A DNA stretch of 64,000 bases from Mangifera indica. Taxonomy: Eukaryota > Streptophyta > Magnoliopsida > Sapindales > Anacardiaceae. Positions 35,600-47,421 of this stretch are shown here, in pieces (position 1 is the first letter of the stretch; each line of letters starts with the position of its first letter). The translations under genes were made by a program, and so were the position numbers. The DNA lies in the NCBI RefSeq assembly GCF_011075055.1, contig NC_058155.1, positions 248,001 through 312,000 of the forward strand. The letters are read 5' to 3'. The notes beneath the pieces are model-generated. The model was not told the origin of the DNA. It made no database searches and saw nothing but the letters and a program-made list of their open reading frames with translations.

Positions 35600-37560
35600 T
35601 TTAGGGCTGTGAAACTTGTGCCAAGAAATTGACTTCGAATAAGCTAAGCACTAAGTTTAAAAAGTGTATTTTTGTAGGGTACCTAAAGGTTTTCTAAGGG
35701 ATTTAGCTTTTACCACTTTAAGAAGCACAAAGTCTTTGTTCCTCAAACTAGTGTGTTCCTTGAGAAAAGTTTATTCTTAAGAGAACTAATAGGAGAAATA
35801 TGGAACTCAATGAAGTTCCTAAACCATAAGATGCCACAAATATTAGACAGGACAATTCGTCATCATAAATGGTTGATCATGATGAGGAAGTTCCTTTACC
35901 TCAGGTGGAACTACCTTAACGCATATAAAAGCTACGTAGGTCTACATGATTATGTCATGAGCTAAAGAGATTTGGTTTTCTCCTAACTTAACACGATGAT
36001 ATACTGGTCATCAATAATAGTGAACTTAAGACCCATATGAGGTTGTTTCAAGTCCAAATTTTGATAAATGTTTAGATGCCATGAAATCTGAAATGGACTC
36101 TATATACCAAAACCAAGTATGGACTTTGGTAGACATACCTAAAGGGGTAAAACTCATATGCTATAAATGGGTTTTCAAAAAGAAAACTAACATGGAAAGT
36201 AACATGTATACCTATAAAACATGACTGGTTTTAATAGAAGTTTCACTAAAGAATATGACATCAACTGTGATGAAACCTCTTTGTCAGTTCTAATACTTAA
36301 TTTTATTAGGATTATGCTTGTTATAGTTGCAAACTATGACTATGAAATCTTTTAAATGAATGTCAAGACTATTTTCTTAAGTAGTAACCTTGTAGAGGAC
36401 ATCTATATAGTGTAACCTAATAGTTTCATTCTTACCAGACAAACAAATAAAGGATGCAAGTTGAAAAAGTTTATTATAGGCAAGTTTCAAGAAGCTGAAA
36501 TATTTGTTTTGATAAAGTTGTTTGTGAGTTTGGATTCATAAAAAATGAAGATGAATCGTGTATATATAAGAAAGTTAGTGGGAGCGTGATTATATTTCTA
36601 GTATTGTATGTCGATGACATCTTGATTATTGGAAATCATATACTGAACTTGCAATCAGTAAAGGCTTGGTTATCCAAGTGCTTCTTTGTGAAAGACTTAT
36701 GAGAAGTACCCTACATTCTTAAGATTAAAATTTACCAATATATGAAGCATAGAATACTGGGTCTAAGTTAAAACACATATATAAATAAGCTATTAACTAA
36801 ATTCAATATAGAAGGATCCAAGAAAGGATTTTTGCTTATGTCCTATGGTATATATCTTTTGAAAGAAATATGTCCATGTACACAATGTGAGAGAAATAAG
36901 AATAATAGGATCCTATATGCCCCAGTTATAGGATCAATCGTGCACATTATGCTATGTATGAGGATTGATATCTCATACGTCTTGAGCATTTATAGTAGAA
37001 ATCAATTTGATCTTGGTACAAAACACTGGATGGTTGTCAAGAATATCTTGAAGTATCGAAAAATGACTAAGATGCATTCTTGGTTTATGAAGGGGAATTT
37101 GAACTCATTGTAAAAGGCTACAGTGACACTAATTTCTAAATTGATTAAGATGATTACAAATCCCAATTATGGTTTATGGTTTGTTTGAATGGTGGTGTAG
37201 TTAGCTAGAAAACTCTAAGCAAATGTATAATGGTTGATTCTACAACTAAGTCAAAGAATGCCCTTTCAAAAATGACAAAAAAGGTTGTTTGGATCAAGAA
37301 GTGGTTTTGAGTATCACCAAACAATTGAGCTCCATTTTGACAACAATAAAGCGATTGCTTAGGTAAAAGAGTTATAGTCTCATCAAAGGTCCAAGAACAT
37401 ACTTAGACGATATCACCTAATCTAAGAGATTCGACAATGAGGTGATATACAGATAGCAAGGATTCATACAAATGACAATCTGGTTGACTCACTAATAAAG
37501 CCTTTGTCGTAGTATAAACATGATAGACATGTAGTCGAGCCTGACATTAGATATATAACC
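35600..37560 (+). pseudogene. copia-2 integrase end, RT and RNase H, degenerate
   Basis: The integrase C-terminal motif KFKKCIFVGY is at about 35655-35685. RT follows, with KNEDESCIYKK and the intact catalytic box LVLYVDDILIIGNH at about 36598-36640. RNase H has GYSDTNF near 37110, VVWIKKWF near 37290 and remnants of the C-terminal region to about 37550. Stops occur throughout. A 93-codon frame at 36832-37113 is the longest intact stretch (GSIVHIMLCMRIDISYVLSI). Gag and protease are absent. Confidence 0.85.
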
Positions 37561-37586
37561 GATTAGCTATAATGCAAGTAAGAGAA

Positions 37587-38337
37587 TGTTAGGATAAGTG
37601 CTCTAAAGCCAATAAAATTTAGCATTTTGTGGATGTAATTTTATATTAATAATTAATAAAAGATTTATTTTTATTCAATTCATATGCTTTCTATTTATAT
37701 GATCATACATATAACATGCCCTTAGAATTGTAGAACTATAATAAGGGAATCAAATGATTGATCATGGAAACCCTATGTACACTTTAATGGCCATCTGAGA
37801 AATGTTCATAATCCTAACATTACAATGAATGAAGGCATATGTAATAATGATAGGATTATCATAGTATTGAGTGACCCCACTAAAAGTGGCGACAATTTTT
37901 ACATGTCAAAGTTATTGCAGATAGTTTGGTGCAACACATAAGTGCACATTATAGATGTGTTTATCGGATTGACCGGACTAGAGAATATCGATATGGATGG
38001 TTGCTCTGGTGTCTATGAAATAAATCCTTTGAACATCCCTTATGTATGCAATCTTTCACTTAAGGTCATTAGACCATCTCGTGTGAGGATCTGTATACTT
38101 TGACGCTATCTAAGGTGTCATCATAATTAGAGTAACTATAAAAGTAGTGTTAAGTCATATCATAAGATACATGAAAGCTATGGTTGATTGATAAAAGATT
38201 CATCATTCTTGAGCACAGGGAAAGATATTTCATATGAGAATACTAAATGACATCTATGACAACTTGAATTTGTGGCCATAGTACGATAAGGTAGTAGCCT
38301 AATCTGTGTTAGTTATTGATGCGTATCAGATCATATA
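37587..38337 (+). repeat. copia-2 3' LTR, truncated
   Basis: Aligns block by block with 28294 to about 29040 and then stops at about gcgtatcag, where copia RNase H sequence of another element begins. The missing part is roughly 1 kb. Confidence 0.78.
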
Positions 38338-38470
38338 GCGTTTTGTATCCTTCAATATATCAAAATTACCTTATTCCATGGTCTTTACTTTTTTGCCTAG
38401 TCGTCACTTATATTACATGCATATTATCGCGCTAATTAGGCCAAGATATCCAACAGATAAATGTTCTACC
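38338..38470 (+). pseudogene. Older copia relic (copia-5), RNase H upstream piece
   Basis: The plus-strand translation reads ILQYIKITLFHGLYF, then HAYYRAN, and after a frameshift RYPTDKCST. These match the start of copia RNase H (ILRY-KGT--GL-F, then the D-A-W-A region). It ends at 38470, where the copia-3 LTR begins. The continuation (GYCSFL and onward) is at 45864, so copia-3 landed within this domain. Confidence 0.75.
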
Positions 38471-40014
38471 TATTATTGTATGTCTTAGGATCCATTCATA
38501 TTGTCGGTTTCAGGGTATTTCATCTTGTATATAATCTTATAAATAATTTATTAATAAAAAAGTAATTTTTTTGTTCATACACATAAGTTGTTTTTTTTTT
38601 TATTTTGTGATAACATAAAATATGTGTATGAACTGTCTGAATAACTCACTTAATACAAATTGGATCATCGAATTGTTTCCTATAGACGTGATATAACTTG
38701 GACAATTATATCACATAGTAGGCATACTGAATATCTTCATTGAATGTCATAAGATAACATTAGTGCAAATGACGATAATAATCATGTAATTAGGGTGTTA
38801 GTATGGATTAATAGTTAGAGAACCATTTCCGAATATACCCAAAAATGATAAGTCACATGGTCATTAAATCATAGTCAATGACTTATCGTAAGATTGTACT
38901 AGTGTACGAAATAATCCTTTGACTTGAGACATCATGATCAAATCCGATATGAATACGTGTGATCTGTGTGATAAATATATATGGGATTAACCTCATCTTA
39001 TAAAACAAACCATACTGATCATATGTTATTTGTATGTGGAGAAGAATAATGGACAAAATGGGATCTGTTGACTCAGAAAATATTGGGTTCTAAATATCTA
39101 TTGATTCGATCCGGATATGAGTTCTAAGGTGAATATCGATAAATATTGGAAATTAAATCTCTGGCCAGAGTATAATGTAAGTTATACAAAGGATGTTCGT
39201 TATGACATGTTTCAAATATTTAAATCGATGATCTGTAAATACTCGAAATTAGGACTTTGACAATCAATGAGTCTGAAATCAATCTAGATTGGATAACGAA
39301 ATTATATTACCTACATGGAACATACGATTGGAAATTTTAGGTTCGATAGTATATTTCTTCATTGTGGTTTAGGGGCTATGGCACATTGATAGATGTTTAC
39401 CATAGTTGTTAAGTTTTTGGATATACTTTTGGATCCTCCGAAAAGGAACTTACGACTATACTATAGTGAACCTAAAGGGTCATACTAATAAACCAAGCTT
39501 ACTAGAGAGAGAATTAATTATTTGGGATAGGCTAGCACCTTTTGAAGGATAATAAGAATCATATAAAATGTTATATGGATGCAAAGATAATATCTTTAAA
39601 GTTAAGGTGTTAGTGAGATGAAATTTTATATATATATATAAGACAAATCTTTAAATCAACATTTTGGTGGGTCAAAAGTAGAATTTTAGAAAACTACAAC
39701 TAACCACCATTATAAAAGAATGAAGTTAATTCATTCAAAGTGAGTTAATTCATTTTAAACTTAAAATTCTCTCACTAAATTGCAAAATTCTCTCCCCTTT
39801 CTCTACCGCATAACAAGAGTTGTCTTTTGGTTTGGTGTTGGACTTTCCATAGAGGTCTTGCAAGTGGGAGACTCATTCCATCATCCTATATCCATATAGA
39901 AGGCAAAAGAGCAGGTAAAATCCTTATCCTTTCTCTCTTTTATAAATGCATACTTTGATTCTTTCTTTCTTGATATATATGTTTTTTTGGTATCTATTTT
40001 CTACACCCAATCTT
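38471..40014 (+). repeat. copia-3 5' LTR
   Basis: Homologous throughout to 44354-45858 (shared blocks such as tttcatcttgtatataatctt and tggtatcaac-free 3' end ccaatctt). It ends six bases before the primer-binding site. Confidence 0.85.
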
Positions 40015-40020
40015 TTAAAA

Positions 40021-40032
40021 TGGTATCAGAGC
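40021..40032 (+). other. copia-3 primer-binding site
   Basis: tggtatcagagc, an exact initiator tRNA-Met complement, just after the 5' LTR. Confidence 0.92.
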
Positions 40033-40718
40033 ATGGTTTAGCTCCTTGCATGTCTTTTTGAAGCTAAATATATGATTTATATGCATAAGGGTATGTATAT
40101 GTGTCATATGTGTATATGCATATTGTTAGTTTGCTAGGAAATCAAGCTTTTCAAGCATATTTTGCTTTATAACTATTGGCTAAGTTTTATTTCTTTTCCC
40201 TTATTCTAATGATTTTAAGATGAAGAGCATGTGCTTTAAGGCATGTATATGATGAAATGTTCATAGGATGCATGTATAAGTGCTTGATTTTGACATACAT
40301 GTGTTTTTTAGCTTGAGAATTGAAATTAAATCTTGGAATTTTCATTAATGCATGTTGGCTGGATGTATATGATGATATACATTGAAACATTTATGCTAAT
40401 TTTGTGTATTGTACATAAAATGCATGAATTAAGGGCATGCATGCATGATATATGCATAGGAAATTTTGATGTATGGAGATATGTTAATATATTTGCAGAT
40501 ATATGTTGAAATGTTCATAAAAAAAAAAATTCTGGATTTTCAAGTTCACATTTGGACATGTTGATTAAGACACTTGAGTGAAGATTATGAGGTATGTGAT
40601 TAATATAATTACATATAATCTAAAAGATTATGATGCTAGGTGAAAGCATGTACATGTTATTTTGAATGGTAATGGATGTGTATGAGCCATGAGATCATGT
40701 GCATGATTTTGTTCACTT

Positions 40719-40946
40719 TAGTTGAATAAAAGGTTGTGTACAAGAATCAACTTGCATTAATGTGATTAAATGTGTTAGTTGAATAAAAGATTGTGTATAA
40801 AAATCAACTTGCATTAATATGATTAGGTGCATTAGTTGAATGAGATTTGTGTACAAGTATCAACTTGCATTAATATGATTAAGTGCAATAGTTGAATAAG
40901 ACATTGTGTATAAGTATCAACTTACATTAATATGATTGAGTGTAAA
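40719..40946 (+). repeat. 57-bp tandem repeat, 4 units, in the copia-3 leader
   Basis: Units start tagttgaat at 40719, 40776, 40833 and 40889. Each contains atcaactt(g/a)cattaat followed by tgatta. It lies between primer site and gag. Confidence 0.9.
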
Positions 40947-41639
40947 AATTGATAAAGGTGCATAAGATCAATGAACATTTAATGTTGATTAAATGTAAAA
41001 AATTGTCATGGTCTAGTGCTAGGTAAATGTTATCTAAAATAAATATTATGAATATTTGGATAATACACATCATGTCATTTATGCATAAATAATTGAATGA
41101 TTGCATGTTTTTGATTAGATCATATATTATGGATTAGTGCTTAATAGATTATGAATGAGTTCATAATTTATATTAAATGTTGGTATGAATGTTGGATAAA
41201 TGGTTTATTAAGGGACGATCATTGATATAATTTTTCTTCTTTCAAAATTGGAATAATTAGGTTGTAATATTCTTTTAATTAAGGAGTTTATATTAAATAA
41301 CCCCATCTCATTTGTTTAATTTTATTTTTATCGGGTTTATGCGCCTTAGTTTCGAATGGAATCGGAGCAATTAGATGAGGACTCGATGACAATCCAAATA
41401 GCCATCTGAATGAAGACATAGACCTAGGTGAATAGTTTACCATTAGGTTGTAATTTCGAAAACACTATGATCATCCCACCATGTCTTAAATTATGCATAT
41501 ATGAAATGTATGTATGTCATGCTTAATTAAACTTAATTAAAATTAAGTTAAACTTAAATCTCTCTGATTAAAATTATTAAATTTATACCTCCTATCATGG
41601 AATAATTAAATTGTATAACAAAGATTTTAATATCTTAGG

Positions 41640-41930
41640 ATTTCTATTATCCGAGGGATATAAGATTTATGTCATTGAATTAAATTTATCTTGTTCATGA
41701 GTGAATATTTCCATCATGACCAAGAATTCTATTATGTGAGGACATGATGAAAATGTCATTTCGAGAAAGTGTGATGGTTCAAATTTAACTAGCTAAGGGT
41801 ACCAAGAATTCTATTATGTGAGGTATCCGGAGTGAAGGGCATACTAAATGAATTGAGTCTTATATAGAGATATAAATGGAAAGGATTTTCTACTTATCAA
41901 ATTTAATTAACCAAAATTTCTATTATGTAA
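41640..41930 (+). repeat. Dispersed ttctattatgtgagg words in the copia-3 leader
   Basis: Close variants of (a)attctattatgtgagg occur near 41642, 41726, 41808 and 41918, just before gag. They may be a decayed tandem repeat with a unit near 85-110 bp. Confidence 0.55.
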
Positions 41931-42139
41931 GGTTAATTATGTTTAATAAGAATTCAATTTCCCACTAAGAAATTTGCTCTAACAAAAATTTCGGATAATA
42001 TCTAAAAGAGTGTGAGATTCGAATAAAATAGTGGAAGCTAATGAAATTATGCAATGAAATTGTTTAAATTCATATATATAAGACATTAATAAAATTCAAT
42101 TTTCTTTGCAGTATTTTCTAAAAGATTATTATAAGATAA

Positions 42140-42960
42140 AAAGAAATGGCCAATAATGTTTTACTATGAATTTTGGATAACAATATATTGACAGAGGCAA
42201 ATTTTAAAGACTAGCTAAGAAATTTGAGAATTGTTCTCACCTTTGAAAAGGTTGTGTATGTATTAGAAGCACTCATTCTACTTGACTTGGCTTCAGATGC
42301 AACAGATGAAGAAAAGAAAGTTTTCAAACCTTAGTAAGATCATAATCTAAGAGCCCAAAGCTACATGCTAGCTTCAATGAATAGACAGCTCCAAACAAAG
42401 CATGTGAACATGCTGAATGTGTACAATATACTCATGGACTTACAAGAGTTGTATGATGAGAATGCACGAGTGGTTGAGTACAATCTGTGTGTGACACTTT
42501 TCAAAATAAGACTAAGGGAGGGAATGCTTCCAAATGACCATATCATTAGGATGATAAATATTTTGGAGTAGCTAAATGTCTATGGGGTTGTGATTTCCCA
42601 CTAAATCAAGGTGAATTTGATTCTCCAATCCCTTCCAAAGTTATAAACTGTTTATAACAAATTACAATCTAAATAGAGTTGAATGCATACTTCCAGAGCT
42701 TCTGAATGAGATTCAAGAATTTTATAAGTGAAGGAAAGGGCATGGGGAAGTTAACATTGCCTTTACAAGTAGGGCAAAGAAGAAACATAAACGACCTTAG
42801 AAAAGTCTAAATGTTGGACCAAAGAAAAAGAACTTTAAAAAAGACTAACTTAATACAGATAAAGACAAGGCAAAGAGGCAATGCTTCCACTACAACAAGG
42901 ATAGACATTAGAAGAGGAATTGTCCTTTATATCTTTAGAGTTTGAAAGCAAAGAAAGAAG
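42140..42960 (+). pseudogene. copia-3 gag, degenerate
   Basis: After an ATG near 42146 the frame reads MANNVL and, with stops, reaches the UBN2-type gag block SYMLASMNRQLQTKHVN and LQELYDENARVVEYNL (42362-42571). A decayed knuckle lies near 42885-42935: CFHY replaces CFHC, and a stop replaces Trp in the following KRNCP. Five or more stops prevent translation. Confidence 0.8.
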
Positions 42961-43059
42961 GTATATTTCCTTCATTTGTGATAGAATTTGAATTAAATGT
43001 TAATTCAAATGATCAAATCTAGATATTGAATTAAATGTTAATTCAAATTATCAATACTT

Positions 43060-44335
43060 ATCATAGCATACCATGATTATGAAATTTGGTAAATGGATGT
43101 TAAGATCGCATTCCTCAATAGATTCATTAAGGAAAAAATATTTATGGAACAACCTATAGATTTTGTATCTGCTTTCAAAAGACATAAAGTATGCAAGTTG
43201 CATCAATCCATTTATGGATTAAAGCAAGCTTTCAAAAGCTGGAATATTTGATTCGATGAAACAATCAAATTGTTTGATTTCAAAAAGAATATGGATAAAC
43301 CCTGTATTTACAAATGGGTTAAGGATCATGTCGTTACAATTCTCATATTATATGTAGATGACATACTACTAATGATTAATGACACTGACATGATAAATGA
43401 GCTTAAGATCTGGTTATCTAGAACCTTCTTAATGAAAGATTTTGGAGATGTTACATGCATCCTTGGAATTCGTATCTATAGAGATAAAACAAAAAGGATA
43501 ATTGGATTATCTCAAAAATTGTACATAGAAAAGTTACTGAAAAGGTTCAACATAGAAAACTTGAAAAGAGGACTTTTGCCCTTCACTCACAATCTTCATT
43601 TTTCTAAAGATATGAGTCCAAAGACCGATGAAATGCGACATTAGATACATAATGTGTCTTATGTTTTGGCTATAGGCAAACTCATGTATGCAATGCTATG
43701 TACAAGGCTTGATATAACATTTGTTATAAGTGTTATGAGTAGATATCAGACCAATCTAGGGGAGAAACATTGCTCATCTGTGAAATAAATCCTTAAAAGT
43801 ACTTAAGAAGAACTAAGGATCTTGTTCAGAGTTATGGGTGTTCAGAGTCAAACATTCAGGGATGCTTAGACTTTGATTTCTAGTCGAATTTTGACAATAG
43901 AAAGTTTACGTCGGGGTTTATTTTTATTTGTAGTAGGGGTGTGGTTAGTTAAAAGAGTTTCAAACAATCAACCATAACTAACTTCACTACAGAAGCTGAA
44001 TATATTCCTACTTTAAAAGCTACAAAAGAGGTTGTATGGATATGCAAGTTTATATCTGAACTTGGTATGGTTCTAAATATGGCTTATATGATAACCATGT
44101 TCTATGATAATACTAGTACTATTGCACAAGCAAAGGAACCAAGCACACATTAGAAGTCCAAACATATGCAATAAAAATATTACATTTTAAGAGTATTCAT
44201 TGAAACTAGAGAGATTATAATTCAAAAAAATCATTAACAGAGAACGTTGCTAACCGACTGACTAAGGCAATGACATCGAAGTAGCTAGACTATCATCTTG
44301 AGAAGACAGGTATGTGGTACAATAGTGAATGACTC
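43060..44335 (+). pseudogene. copia-3 RT and RNase H, degenerate
   Basis: RT starts abruptly near 43080 and shows FLNRFIKEKIFMEQPIDF, KLHQSIYGLKQAFKSW and the catalytic LILYVDDILLMIND at about 43342-43383. The 124-codon frame at 43270-43644 is intact and continues to KLYIEKLLKRFNIENLKRG. RNase H follows, with TEAEYIPTLKATKEVVWI near 43995-44045 and YDNTSTIAQAKEP near 44105-44145. Protease, integrase and the first third of RT are absent between about 42960 and 43080. Confidence 0.85.
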
Positions 44336-44338
44336 TAG

Positions 44339-44353
44339 TACAAGTGGGAGTTT
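44339..44353 (+). other. copia-3 polypurine tract
   Basis: tacaagtgggag precedes the 3' LTR, the usual copia tract. Confidence 0.8.
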
Positions 44354-45858
44354 TATTAGTGTATACCTTAGAAACTATTCGTGTTGTCGGTTTTAGGGTA
44401 TTTCATCTTGTATATAATCTTTCAAATAATTTATTAATAAAGAAGTAGTTTTTTTGTTTATATGCATAAGTCGTTTCCTTCATTTTGCGATAATATGAAG
44501 TATTTGTATAAACTGTCCAAATAACTCACTTAATACAAACTAAATCATCGAATTGTTCCCTACGGACGTAATATAACTTAGACAATTATATCATATAGTA
44601 GACATAATAAATATATCTGTTGAATGTTATTAGGGTATTAGTATGGATCAACAGTTAGAAAACCATTTTTTGAATATGACCAATAACGACAAGTCACATG
44701 TTATTAAATCGTAGTCAATGACTTATCATAAAATCGTACTAACATACGAAGTAATCTTTTGAATTAAGACATCATGGACGGATCTAATATGAATACGTGT
44801 GATTCATATGGTGAATATATACAGGATTAACCACATCTCATAAGACAAATCATACTAGTCATGTGTTATTTGTATGTGGAGAAGAATGATGATCAAGATG
44901 AGATCTATTGACTCAGAAAGTATTTAATTCTGAATATCTGCTAATTCAATCCAAATCTGACTTCTAAGGAGAACATTGATAAATATTGAAAATCGAATCT
45001 CTAGTTAGAGTATAATGTAATTAATACAAAGGATATTTGTTATGATATGTTTCAAATATTTAAATTGATGATTCGTAAAGAATTGAAATTAGAACTTTGA
45101 CAATCTATGAGTCTAAAATCATTTTAGATTGGATAACGGAAGGATATTACCTACATGGGACATTCGATTGAAGATTTTAGATTCGATGAAGTATTTATTC
45201 TTTGTGGTTTAAGGGCTATGACACATTGATAGATGTTTAACATAGTCGTTGAGTTTTCGGATACACTTTTAGATCGCCTGAAAAGGAACTCATGGCTATG
45301 TCATGATAAATCTAGAAAGTCACACTAATAAACCGCTTAGAGAGGGAGAATTAATTATTTGAGGTTGGCTAGCACTTTTTGAATGATAATAAGAATCATA
45401 TAAAATATTATATAGATAAAAAAATAACATCTTAAAAGTTATACGTGTTACTAAGATAGAATTAATGTAGTATACATATATGCATGACAAATATTTAAAT
45501 CAACATTTTGGTAGACTTCAAGTAGAATTTTAGAAAACTACAACTAACCACTATTATAAAATAATGAAGTTAGTTTATTCAAAGTGAGTTAGTACATTTT
45601 AAACTAAAAATTCTCTCACTAAATTGCAAAACTCTCTTTTCTCACTTTACCTCACAACAAGGGTTGTCTTTTAATTTGGTGGTGGACTTTCTTTGGAGGT
45701 CTTGCAAGTGGGAGACTCATTCCATCATTCTATATCTATATAAGAGGCAAAAGAGTAGGTTAAATCTTTATCCTTTCTCTCTTTTACAAATACATACTTT
45801 GATTTTTTTTCTCTTGATATGTACGTTTGTTTTGTATCTATTCTCTTCATCCAACCTT
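44354..45858 (+). repeat. copia-3 3' LTR
   Basis: Starts tattagtgtatacc and ends ccaacctt, followed by ccacc. It pairs with 38471-40014. Confidence 0.85.
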
Positions 45859-46200
45859 CCACCACCATTGGTTATTGTTCATTTCTAGAGATTCTCTTAT
45901 CTTTTAATGTAGTAAGGAGCAAACAACCATTTTTCGTCCAAGTACATAAGCAAAGTATAAAACACTTGTAGACATTACTTCTAACTTCGATGGTTGCTAC
46001 AGGATATGGAAGTATCCAAAGTTATAAGCATTTATTGTAATAATCAAACACATTGGGATTGGATACACTTTATTCACTATCATTTAGTCAACAACACCCT
46101 TAATCTTGCTTTTGTATATTTTGTTGATCAAATAGTTAAACGTCTTTACCAAGACTCATTCTCTAAGAGGATTTTATGACTTATATCACAAACTCCAATA
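45859..46200 (+). pseudogene. Older copia relic (copia-5), RNase H downstream piece
   Basis: The plus strand reads TTIGYCSFL at about 45861-45890, then KEQTTIFRPST, a stop, AKYKTLVDIT, and after a frameshift WLLQDMEVSKVISIYCNNQ (45985-46050) and HFIHYHLVNNTLNLAFV. These are successive conserved RNase H blocks of plant copia elements (STTGYC-FLG, KKQTT-SRSSTEAEYRAL, WL--LL-DL, YCDN). It is the continuation of 38338-38470. Confidence 0.78.
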
Positions 46201-46404
46201 AGCAAAGTTGCTGGAAAAAATATTTTCAGAATATTTTCCTATTATTAATTTTTATATTGTACATAATTTATTTCCTACATTTATAAGACCTGTATATAAA
46301 TTTAATGATGTATGGATATACAACACACAAAATATTTTATTCCATGCCATGGTTTACACTCCAGATTGGCGATATGCCCGTACATCCATGAACAAACAAG
46401 TAAC

Positions 46405-47421
46405 TCAATCAAATCTTTTAACGCACTGCCTTTTCATGAATTCCCTCACTTCATCAATGAACAAAGAAGCCTCTTCCAACTCGGGAATCGAATAAAAAGC
46501 ATGAAAAGCGTTCGGATACTCAATCAAATAAGCTTCTTTCCCTGCTTTCTTCAGCCCTTCGTAGTACCTCTTCTGCCAATCTTGCAATGGATCAAAACCT
46601 CCAACAATTACAATCGTCGCCGGAAACTTCAGCCCTGAAATATCCTTCGATTTTGGCCCGAAAACATTTGCCGCCGGGTGATCTCTATCCGCCCCTTCCG
46701 GCAAAAACATTCTCCACAGCAGATCTGTCCCTTGCACATTAATAAAAGGCGCCCCAACAACCCTTGATTCAGCTTCAGTCCTTTCTTGCCCTCCAAAAAA
46801 TGGCTGTATAGCAATAACTCCAATGATCTTCAAGTTCTTAAACTCATTCTCAGAAGCCTTCGTTGCCACATGATGCGCCAAGTTCCCTCCTGCACTATCT
46901 CCAGCAATGAAACAGTTGATTAGATTAACAGAATTTGGAAACCCCTGAAAGTTTGTGTTGTTGTCAATGAAACTGAGTACATCGAAACCGTCTTCGATTT
47001 GAGATGGATATTTATGCTCTGGAGTGTTTCTGTAATTGATTGAGATGACGGCAGAATTGAGTTGTTTGGCGAGTCTTCGACAGATATTATCGCTGCCGAT
47101 TGAATTGGCTTGCGCCAGGACAAATCCTCCGCCATGAAAGTAGAAGATAAGGGGGATGTTAAAGGCGTTATCATCGCCGTTTGTGGTGGGGATGTAGAGG
47201 CGAAACCAGAGGTTACGGGAGGGGTCGAGGGTGAAGTCTGATGATTTGACGCCGTTGGTGGGTTTGGAGGACGGAGGAGCTTTGATGTCGAAGAAGTTCA
47301 AGAGACGGCGGTTGATGGAGCCGTCTGAACGGAAGGAGAGTTTCATGCCGAATGAAAGGATGGACATGGAAAACCTGGTTTTCCATGAAAGGTTTGTCCA
47401 TGCGGATGGCACATTTGACAT
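46405..47421 (-). CDS. CXE18-like: Carboxylesterase (alpha/beta hydrolase), CXE18-like
   Basis: An intact, intronless 338-residue protein of the plant HSL-type carboxylesterase family (alpha/beta hydrolase fold 3), which hydrolyses carboxylic esters of small molecules, probably in the cytosol. The oxyanion-hole motif HGGG is at residues 96-99, the nucleophile elbow GDSAGG at 174-179 with catalytic Ser176, and the likely acid and base are Asp277 (GGFDPLQD) and His307 (NAFHAF). RSDGSINRRLLNFFD near residue 31 and QPFFGGQERTEAE near 206 are typical of the group that includes Arabidopsis CXE18; the GID1 gibberellin receptors of the same family lack the catalytic His. No signal peptide is evident. 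Length is normal for the family. Its substrate is unknown. It is the only undamaged gene in the window, flanked by a copia relic on its 3' side and MITE-like elements upstream. Confidence 0.93.
   Translation of the reverse strand: MSNVPSAWTNLSWKTRFSMSILSFGMKLSFRSDGSINRRLLNFFDIKAPPSSKPTNGVKSSDFTLDPSRNLWFRLYIPTTNGDDNAFNIPLIFYFHGGGFVLAQANSIGSDNICRRLAKQLNSAVISINYRNTPEHKYPSQIEDGFDVLSFIDNNTNFQGFPNSVNLINCFIAGDSAGGNLAHHVATKASENEFKNLKIIGVIAIQPFFGGQERTEAESRVVGAPFINVQGTDLLWRMFLPEGADRDHPAANVFGPKSKDISGLKFPATIVIVGGFDPLQDWQKRYYEGLKKAGKEAYLIEYPNAFHAFYSIPELEEASLFIDEVREFMKRQCVKRFD

Larger units (their letters stand above)
28294..38337 (+). mobile_element. Ty1/copia element (copia-2), 5' LTR broken by two insertions, 3' LTR truncated
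   Basis: The 5' LTR begins at 28294 (tgttagggcagg) and ends near 34359 after two insertions. The primer-binding site is at 34361-34374, decayed integrase-RT-RNase H is at 35600-37560, and a 3' LTR begins at 37587 (tgttaggataag) behind a purine-rich tract (gcaagtaagagaa). The 3' LTR matches only the first 750 or so bases of the 5' LTR and then meets an unrelated copia RNase H relic. Without insertions the 5' LTR would be about 1.76 kb. No right-hand target duplication can be seen. Confidence 0.8.
38471..45858 (+). mobile_element. Ty1/copia element lacking protease and integrase (copia-3)
   Basis: LTRs at about 38471-40014 and 44354-45858 flank a 4.3-kb interior with primer-binding site, gag, RT and RNase H but no protease or integrase. 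Flanks ctacc (38466-38470) and ccacc (45859-45863) look like a target duplication with one mismatch. This is supported because copia-5 RNase H reads across the site when it is counted once. Both LTRs start TATTA rather than TG at these limits; strong LTR similarity starts at tgtat (38477 and 44360), so the ends are uncertain by a few bases. It could move only with enzymes from elsewhere. Confidence 0.85.
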
